A stretch of 36,976 bases of DNA, from positions 1-36,976 of the forward strand of contig NZ_QEVW01000038.1 of NCBI RefSeq assembly GCF_003287275.1. Reading direction: 5' to 3'. Source of the DNA: Paenibacillus taichungensis. GTDB lineage: Bacteria; Bacillota; Bacilli; Paenibacillales; Paenibacillaceae. The position numbers and the translations under genes were made by a program. Positions within the stretch are counted from its first letter, which is position 1. Each line of letters opens with the position of its first letter. Under the pieces are notes generated by a model. The model ran no database searches. It saw only the letters and a list, made by a program, of their open reading frames with translations, and had not been told where the DNA came from. Shown one piece after another: positions 31,844 through 36,976 of the stretch.

Positions 31844-32770
31844 TTGGGCGGTTATGAAAGCTTTGTTTATGAATACCATAAAAACAATGAATCTTTCATA
31901 TTGAAAATTTCACATACAATTAGAAGATCAAGAAATAATATACAGGGTGAAATTGAATTCTTAAATTTTTTGTCGAATAAAGGACTGGCAGTTTCAAATG
32001 CTGTTCCATCGACCAGGGGTAATATGGTTGAAGAAATTGCTTCAGAAAATGGTTCGTTCCTAGCTATTTCATACGAAATGTCTCTTGGAAAAGAAGTGTC
32101 GGATGAAGATTGGAATGAATCGCTTTACGAAAAATGGGACGAATTTCTGGGGGGAATTCATCATGCCACAAAGAGTTATGAATGGAGTAATCCGGCGTTT
32201 AAACGACAAGCCTGGGATCAAGAAGTTCAATTAAAGGCGGAGAAATATCTGCGACCTGATGATGTAATGATTTCGATTCTAAAAGAAAGATTAACAAAAC
32301 TTACTTCTCTGCCCAAGTCCAAAGATACATACGGTTTGACACATACTGATTTTCATCAAAGTAATTTTTATCTGCATAATGGAGACATTTATTTGTTCGA
32401 TTTTGATGATTGCGGTTATACATATTTCGTAAACGATATTGGGATTACATTGTACTATGCACTTTCTTATCCGTTTAAGGAATTTGAAAATAAAACGGAA
32501 TATTATAGATTGTTTTTCCGCCATTTTATGAAAGGATATCTTAAGAATAATACAATCCAAGAAGAAGAAATAGTATATTTACAAGATTTTATTAAACTAC
32601 GTCATGCATTGCTGTATGTTTATTTTCATCAAGCAAATGATGTGTCAAATTTGAATGAAGAAACAATGAACTGGTTAAAAGAGCTTCAACGAGTAGCCGC
32701 TTCTGACGAACCTATGTTGCCGATTGATTTTGTTCAAGAATTTAAAAGCATTCATAATAGTATTCATTAA
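31844..32770 (+). CDS. Phosphotransferase (APH fold) with missing start region
   Basis: About 308 residues of an aminoglycoside-phosphotransferase-fold kinase: nucleotide loop LLGGYESFVYEYHKNNESFI (its LL lies just upstream of 31844), catalytic loop THTDFHQSN (Asp169, Asn174 counted from 31844) and metal motif LFDFDDCG. Relatives phosphorylate small alcohols, sugars or antibiotics. No ATG with a ribosome site precedes it: the frame is open back to 31799 with no start, and TTG 31844 has no Shine-Dalgarno. About 25-30 N-terminal residues of the family seem missing, so it may be truncated or start by coupling to the preceding gene. Confidence 0.75.
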   Translation: MGGYESFVYEYHKNNESFILKISHTIRRSRNNIQGEIEFLNFLSNKGLAVSNAVPSTRGNMVEEIASENGSFLAISYEMSLGKEVSDEDWNESLYEKWDEFLGGIHHATKSYEWSNPAFKRQAWDQEVQLKAEKYLRPDDVMISILKERLTKLTSLPKSKDTYGLTHTDFHQSNFYLHNGDIYLFDFDDCGYTYFVNDIGITLYYALSYPFKEFENKTEYYRLFFRHFMKGYLKNNTIQEEEIVYLQDFIKLRHALLYVYFHQANDVSNLNEETMNWLKELQRVAASDEPMLPIDFVQEFKSIHNSIH

Positions 32771-32845
32771 CTTGAAAGCATGGAATTTTACTAACGGAGG
32801 GACTGACTCAACGCAGCCGGCTCACGCTGCATCAGAAGCGTAGAA

Positions 32846-32974
32846 TCAATATTCCGGTGCGGCGTACTTCGCTACGTCCGGCTCGAATACGGCTCCATGG
32901 GATAAGTCCAGCTCCACATGGGCAGTTCCGCGAACGTCGGGAAATTGAAAAGCCAGCGGAACATCTACATCAAC
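32846..32974 (-). pseudogene. C-terminal remnant of an unknown protein
   Basis: On the minus strand, 42 codons free of stops encode VDVDVPLAFQFPDVRGTAHV followed by an acidic tail LDLSHGAVFEPDVAKYAAPE Y and TGA at 32846-32848; a TAG lies just upstream. The base composition is higher in GC than the genes around it. There is no start codon. It looks like the preserved tail of a lost gene; I do not recognise the family. Confidence 0.45.
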
Positions 32975-33012
32975 CTATGGGAGAAGAATAGTTGTATAAA
33001 GCGAGATCAAAA

Positions 33013-33076
33013 TCAGGGCCATCCGGCGAAGGATGGCCTTTAACTTGCCATCACAGACAGTGCGGAGAACCGAAGC
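33013..33076. repeat. Dispersed hairpin repeat, copy B
   Basis: GGCCATCC-n6-GGATGGCC stem followed by TTTAACTTGCC, ACAGACAG and GCGGAGAACCGAAG. It matches copy A at 18950-19014 in block order and most bases. It lies at the 3' end of the convergent TetR gene. Confidence 0.65.
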
Positions 33077-33087
33077 ACATGACAGAC

Positions 33088-33639
33088 TCATTCTTTTGAA
33101 TAGGGCGTAATTCCTCTTGAGTATAAGTTCTCCACTAACTTGAAAAATTCTTCTGACGATAAATCTTTTTGACGCTGGAGCCAAAGACGAAATAAAGAAA
33201 GGGAGGTTGTCAGATAAAACTCAATGAAGTATGGCGTTAAGGAATGGTTTTGTGGCACGTTTAATTCTAATTGATTCAAAGTGATTTCTTTTTTTAAGCG
33301 TTTTAAAAAACGGGCACTTCCGTAATCACCCAAAAGGGAATTAAGAACCAGGAGATGTTCTCTTTTGTCCAGACAATTAAGCGTATCTTGAACCATATTC
33401 ACCGATAGCTCTTTATTCGCCATTTCTTTTTTCAATTCATTCAATAAATCATTTTCAACAGAGTCTAACAATTCGTAAATGTCAGTAAAGTATTGATAAA
33501 AAGTGCTTCGGTTAAATCCTGACTTGTTCGAAATTTCCTGAACCGAAATTTTCTCAATCGGCTTTTGGCTATATAACTCACAGAAAACTTCTACAAATTT
33601 TTGTCTTGTTTTCTCCGTTATTTGGGGTTGCTTTTTCAT
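33088..33639 (-). CDS. TetR family transcriptional regulator
   Basis: A 183-residue repressor. The N-terminal helix-turn-helix reads ISVQEISNKSGFNRSTFYQY followed by F; the remaining helices form the ligand and dimerisation domain (TetR_C type with LTPYFIEFYLTTSLSLFRLW). Start ATG follows TAGGAGGG. It is divergent from a PanE-like reductase across a 150-bp region with inverted CCGACAA/TTGTCGG sites, so it probably controls that gene and itself. Confidence 0.9.
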   Translation of the reverse strand: MKKQPQITEKTRQKFVEVFCELYSQKPIEKISVQEISNKSGFNRSTFYQYFTDIYELLDSVENDLLNELKKEMANKELSVNMVQDTLNCLDKREHLLVLNSLLGDYGSARFLKRLKKEITLNQLELNVPQNHSLTPYFIEFYLTTSLSLFRLWLQRQKDLSSEEFFKLVENLYSRGITPYSKE

Positions 33640-33670
33640 GTTTCCCTCCTAATAGCAATAAGATTATCGT

Positions 33671-33747
33671 CCGACAAATCGTGAAAAACTGATGGTTGAT
33701 CAAGAAATAATAAAGATTTACAATCACATCATACAACATGTTGTCGG
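33671..33747. promoter_or_regulatory. Inverted half-sites between TetR and reductase genes
   Basis: CCGACAA at 33671-33677 and TTGTCGG at 33741-33747 are inverse complements, each flanked by TTATC-like bases (GATTATCGT before the first, ATAAT after the second). A perfect palindrome ACAACATGTTGT (33733-33744) overlaps the second. They are candidate TetR operators. Confidence 0.5.
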
Positions 33748-33786
33748 ATAATAGAAACTAATTGTTAATAAATAGGGGTGGCTTAT

Positions 33787-34707
33787 ATGTCAGCAAAAAA
33801 AGATAGAATTTTAATCTTTGGTGCAGGTGTGATCGGGAGCATGTACGCAATTAAGCTTATTGAAGCAGGGGTTGATGTTACCCTGTTTGCACAATCTAAT
33901 AGATCTAAATCATTAAGAGAAAATGGCCTGCAATATAAAGAAAAAAATACAGTTAGATCGATAAAAGTGAATGTCATTGATAGGCTCGAAAATGATGATA
34001 TATACGATTTTATTTTCGTTACCGTTCGTTATGATCGCTCCGAATCAGCTTTGTTAGCACTAAAAGATAATCAAAGCAAAAATATAGTTACGATGACCAG
34101 TAATTCGATTGGATTTTCTTCATGGCTGGATATCATAGGGGACAGACTTTTACCAGCTTTTCCCGGTTTCGGTGGACAGATTAAAGATGGCGTATTGCAT
34201 ACTCGATTTCTACCAAAGATTATAGCGGCAACTGCATTTGGAGAAATTAATGGTGTAGTAACAGAGCGCATAGAAAATCTCACGATATTATTTAAAACAG
34301 CAAAGCTTCCTTACGTTATTAAAAAGGATATGCAAGCGTATCTAATCACACATTCCGTATCAGACATTGCCATGTTAAGCTTTTTACAGTCTGGAAATAA
34401 GACAATTGACAATAAAACTGCCAGAACCAGAAAGACAGCACGCAAAATATCAGTCACTTTAAAAGCGTATCTAAGGGCAATTCAAAAAGCTGGCGTTTCA
34501 ATTGATCCGCCAATGCTTAACATGGTTCTTAAATTTCCAAACTTATTTTTGGATCTTGTCTTTATGACATGGCTACGAACTAAGATGGTTAGAGATATGA
34601 TGTTGCCGGATTATGCGAGTAATGCTAACAATGAGATTGTGCAGTTGAGTAATGATTTAATGAAATTTTTAAGTCAAAATGATATCAAACCGGAAATCCT
34701 TGACTAA
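33787..34707 (+). CDS. PanE/ApbA-like ketopantoate reductase family protein
   Basis: A 306-residue NADPH-binding protein. The Rossmann start is ILIFGAGVIGSMYAIKLIEA, followed by VTLFAQSNRSKSLRENGL, which fits the 2-dehydropantoate 2-reductase fold; the C-terminal helical domain is present. Homologues next to TetR genes are often not true PanE enzymes but reductases of other 2-keto acids, so the substrate is open. ATG 33787 follows AGGGGTGG; the frame opens at GTG 33778. The stop is followed at once by the CTAACGGAAACGATA motif. Confidence 0.82.
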   Translation: MSAKKDRILIFGAGVIGSMYAIKLIEAGVDVTLFAQSNRSKSLRENGLQYKEKNTVRSIKVNVIDRLENDDIYDFIFVTVRYDRSESALLALKDNQSKNIVTMTSNSIGFSSWLDIIGDRLLPAFPGFGGQIKDGVLHTRFLPKIIAATAFGEINGVVTERIENLTILFKTAKLPYVIKKDMQAYLITHSVSDIAMLSFLQSGNKTIDNKTARTRKTARKISVTLKAYLRAIQKAGVSIDPPMLNMVLKFPNLFLDLVFMTWLRTKMVRDMMLPDYASNANNEIVQLSNDLMKFLSQNDIKPEILD

Positions 34708-34732
34708 ACTAACGGAAACGATAATTGAACAA

Positions 34733-34785
34733 CAACAGCGGCAGTCTAAGACTTTATTTATTAAGTCTTGTTCTGTCGCTGCTTT
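34733..34785 (+). terminator. Long hairpin terminator after the reductase
   Basis: CAGCGGCAG and CTGTCGCTG form the base and AAGACTT/AAGTCTT the upper stem around TATTTATT, followed by CTTTATTTATT. The T tract is interrupted, so termination strength is uncertain. Confidence 0.6.
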
Positions 34786-35070
34786 ATTTATTGGATTCAG
34801 TCTGAAACTTTATTTTCTCAGAACATCAATTTTCCGAAACACGTAAGGTTGAACACTTGTATAGGCATAGGTAAAAACCGAGTAGACATAATTAACTGTG
34901 TTGGTGAACTGTACATTATCGGGCTGGATCTCTTTTGGGAGACGCACTCTGAAAATTCAGTCTTTAGTATGAGGTGAACGATGTGGAAGTCCGTATAATT
35001 AGGAATTGAAAGGAGAGTCATATCTTACTCAAAATGGGAATCTTTTTGAACAAATTGGAGGTTGAAAAGA
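34786..35070. other. Gap without a supported gene
   Basis: Short frames exist on both strands, but none has a ribosome site or familiar sequence. A good Shine-Dalgarno (GAAAGGAGAG) near 35009 is not followed by a usable nearby ATG. Confidence 0.5.
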
Positions 35071-36321
35071 TTGGAGCGGCACGAAAAAAACATGAATGCA
35101 CCAAGCTTGTTTCGCAATCGGTTCCTGCAGACGATTTTATTATCAAGCGTGCTCCTGCAGGTTGGCATTTGGGTACGTAATTTCGCAATTCTTCTGTACG
35201 TTGCGGAGAGAACAAACAATGATCCATACGCTATTTCGCTAATCAGCGTAGCCGAATTCGCACCAATTTTTGTTTTTTCGTTCATTGGAGGTACATTTGC
35301 CGACCGCTGGCGGCCAAAGCGAACGATGATCTGGTGCGATTTATTATCCGCGGTATCGGTATTCGTAGTACTTCTGACCATACATTACGGTTCTTGGCAC
35401 TCCGTTTACCTTGTCGCATTCATCTCAGCTATTCTTTCCCAGTTCTCTCAACCTTCAAGCATGCGTTTGTTTAAGTATCATGTGCCAGAAGAACAGCTCC
35501 AGCAAGGGATGGCTCTATTCCAATCACTGATGGCCATCTTCATGGTGCTTGGTCCTATGCTCGGAACCTTCGTTTACAGCACACTTGGCCTTGAAATATC
35601 AATCGCTGTCATGGGCCTGGTATTTCTGCTCTCTGCACTCGTTCTTATTCGTCTGCCAGAAGATCATATGCAATCTCAAACCGTCGCTGTAAAAGGGCAG
35701 TTCCGTAAAGAATTTATTGAAGGCTTCCGCTATGTTTGGCGAAGCCAAGTACTGCGTATGCTCGGACTGGCATTTATTCTCGCGGGACTGGCTGTTGGCG
35801 TAGCCCAAGCGCTCAACCTGTTTATCGTAACGGAGCGGCTGGGCAGAAGCAAGGAATTCCTGCAGTATCTGCTAATGGTTAATGGTGCAGCTATGCTGAT
35901 TGGTGGCGGGATCGTGGCCGCTTTCGCCAAGCGGGTTCCGCCGCAGATTCTTCTCGCAATAGGTATGATCGCAGGCGCAATCTGCACAGCCATTGTAGGG
36001 TATTCGACAAGCGTACCACTCACCCTGACCGTTCAATTTCTGAATGGACTTGTTTTCCCGTGCATTCATATTGGGATCAGCACAATGATTCTGAAATGGT
36101 CAGACGCTTCGATTGTCGGCCGGGTGAACGGGGTTTTGAATCCGATGTTCGTTGGCATGATGGTCGTTTCCATGTCTTTCGCTGGCGCATTAAAGGGAGC
36201 CTTTTCGCTTGGTATAATCTATAGTGGTGCAGGATTATTATTTCTTCTTGGCGCACTGGTCATGGTTCCAATCATGAACCAAAAAGCGCCTGATAATACA
36301 CATATTGCACAAGAGACATAA
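35071..36321 (+). CDS. MFS exporter, EntS/macrolide-efflux type
   Basis: A 416-residue, 12-helix transporter of the MFS_3 group (enterobactin exporter EntS and Mef-type macrolide pumps). Helix 1 contains VLLQVGIWVRNFAILLYVAE, loop 2-3 carries motif A (GGTFADRWRPKRTMIW), helix 5 has VLGPMLGTFV (motif C-like), and 12 hydrophobic segments can be counted. Start is TTG 35071, 9 nt after GGAGG; TTG 35062 abuts the site and ATG 35092 is too far. No local regulator is obvious. Substrate unknown; drug or siderophore export is likely. Confidence 0.85.
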   Translation: MERHEKNMNAPSLFRNRFLQTILLSSVLLQVGIWVRNFAILLYVAERTNNDPYAISLISVAEFAPIFVFSFIGGTFADRWRPKRTMIWCDLLSAVSVFVVLLTIHYGSWHSVYLVAFISAILSQFSQPSSMRLFKYHVPEEQLQQGMALFQSLMAIFMVLGPMLGTFVYSTLGLEISIAVMGLVFLLSALVLIRLPEDHMQSQTVAVKGQFRKEFIEGFRYVWRSQVLRMLGLAFILAGLAVGVAQALNLFIVTERLGRSKEFLQYLLMVNGAAMLIGGGIVAAFAKRVPPQILLAIGMIAGAICTAIVGYSTSVPLTLTVQFLNGLVFPCIHIGISTMILKWSDASIVGRVNGVLNPMFVGMMVVSMSFAGALKGAFSLGIIYSGAGLLFLLGALVMVPIMNQKAPDNTHIAQET

Positions 36322-36361
36322 TTTCGCGATATCTATAAAATTTTAATGAGAAGAGCCGGTC

Positions 36362-36388
36362 ATGAAGAAGTGATCGGTTCTTCTTCAT
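36362..36388. terminator. Hairpin after the MFS exporter
   Basis: ATGAAGAAG (36362-36370) and CTTCTTCAT (36380-36388) form a perfect 9-bp stem around nine bases. Only a short T tract follows. Confidence 0.5.
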
Positions 36389-36455
36389 TTCCTGGGGGTA
36401 AGCCCGCCAGAGTCATAGTGATAAATAAATTGAAGATGATTGTTTTAGGAAATGG

Positions 36456-36480
36456 GCCGTTATTATAGCGGCTTTTTTTG
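36456..36480 (+). terminator. Repeat-family terminator copy 5
   Basis: GCCGTTATTATAGCGGC followed by TTTTTTTGTTTTA, a diverged relative of the GTCGCTATTTTAGCGGC repeat. The flank AACCAAGTTCGT recalls the ACAAGTTCGTG flank at 17683. Confidence 0.65.
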
Positions 36481-36489
36481 TTTTAAGGA

Positions 36490-36628
36490 ACCAAGTTCGT
36501 ACCAAGATTATGACAAGTTCAAGGAGAATGCCTTTGAAGCGCAGGGCATTGTGCACGATATCAACGATTATTTTCATGCGCATTACCGAGAGGGAGAAAA
36601 CCTGAACTTTTCTCGGAAAGAGCTATAA
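36490..36628 (+). pseudogene. C-terminal remnant of an unknown protein
   Basis: The frame ending at TAA 36626-36628 encodes PSSYQDYDKFKENAFEAQGI then VHDINDYFHAHYREGENLNF and SRKEL. It has the look of a true soluble protein tail but has no start and is joined directly to the terminator repeat at its 5' side. I do not recognise the family. Confidence 0.4.
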
Positions 36629-36724
36629 TTCGAATATAGTTTCCAGGTAGTGTTAAATTTATAATTAAATTATCCTAATGAAAGGGTTTTCATTAATACG
36701 AGATTGAAACTTTGGAGGTGCTTT

Positions 36725-36976
36725 ATGGGGGGCAATAAAAAGAATTTTTTCCGTATGGGGGCAACATTGTTGTTGTCGCTGAGCGTTGTGCTGGCTGGTT
36801 GCTCAGGCGGTGCAGGTAACTCCGGAAGCGGAGAAGAGAACAGTGCAGGAAGTGAAGTGGGGGCTGACAATCCGATAGAAATCTCGGTATTTCTGAACGA
36901 GGCCGGGCAGCAGCCAACCGCTGACAACAAGATTTACAAAAAAATCAAAGAAGAACTCGGCGTTACATTCAAATTC
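36725..36976 (+). CDS. Extracellular solute-binding lipoprotein (partial, runs off the window)
   Basis: The first 84 residues of an ABC-transporter substrate-binding protein. A lipoprotein signal peptide ends in the lipobox LAGC (Cys24), followed by a Gly/Ser/Glu-rich linker and IEISVFLNEAGQQPTADNKI, where such proteins begin their ligand-binding lobe. This opening is typical of the Paenibacillus sugar-binding proteins of LplA/YtcQ type. ATG 36725 follows TTGGAGG. The rest of the gene, and probably permease genes, lie beyond the right edge. Confidence 0.85.
   Translation, partial: MGGNKKNFFRMGATLLLSLSVVLAGCSGGAGNSGSGEENSAGSEVGADNPIEISVFLNEAGQQPTADNKIYKKIKEELGVTFKF

Noticed and set aside
34768..34977. 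69-residue frame upstream of the MFS exporter
   Set aside because: No ribosome site and no familiar pattern; it starts within the terminator hairpin.

Overview
The window reads like chromosomal DNA of a low-to-mid GC, spore-former-type Bacillota, most likely a Paenibacillus. This is inferred from strong AGGAGG-type ribosome sites with frequent TTG/GTG starts, many AraC, MarR and TetR regulators, a PL11/CE12 pectin enzyme of the Bacillus Yes type, an ECF41 sigma factor, polymorphic-toxin immunity genes and short terminator-like repeats between genes. No rRNA, tRNA, CRISPR array or intact mobile element was seen. Much of the window is accessory: single genes or two- to three-gene units separated by gene fragments.

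1-5.1 kb holds two divergent MarR units. A MarR gene faces a YajO-like aldo/keto reductase across three palindromic operators and a broken SDR gene. A DHA2 efflux pump faces its own MarR regulator across two palindromes, and a small graveyard of gene fragments follows. 5.1-8.4 kb has an AraC/GyrI-type regulator, a decayed AraC gene, a response-regulator remnant and a dedA-methyltransferase pair. 8.7-13 kb has a HIT protein, a secreted beta-propeller-like protein, a small membrane protein and a membrane-anchored PAF-acetylhydrolase-like esterase. 13.2-15.4 kb is a compact ECF41 locus: a matching ECF41 promoter, an NDH-2-like oxidoreductase and the sigma factor.

15.5-18.9 kb is the most interesting part. 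An ABC-F ATPase is preceded by an unreported 45-codon upstream ORF that ends 4 nt before its start codon and overlaps a hairpin spanning its ribosome site. A NUDIX hydrolase is preceded by a full ribosome-sensing attenuator: promoter, 15-residue leader peptide, a 16-bp protector stem, an antiterminator and a terminator. Both designs are typical of genes induced by stalled ribosomes.

19.2-26.9 kb is a rhamnogalacturonan module: an AraC regulator divergent from a 2127-residue secreted PL11-CE12-CE12 fusion enzyme, with a perfect CcpA cre site between them. 26.9-30.2 kb is a response regulator, histidine kinase and membrane-bound serine hydrolase operon. 30.3-32.8 kb is an orphan immunity-type island (Imm53, two small unknown proteins, Imm26, and an aminoglycoside-phosphotransferase-fold protein lacking a clear start). 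33-36.3 kb has a TetR regulator divergent from a PanE-like reductase, and an MFS exporter. The window ends inside a solute-binding lipoprotein gene.
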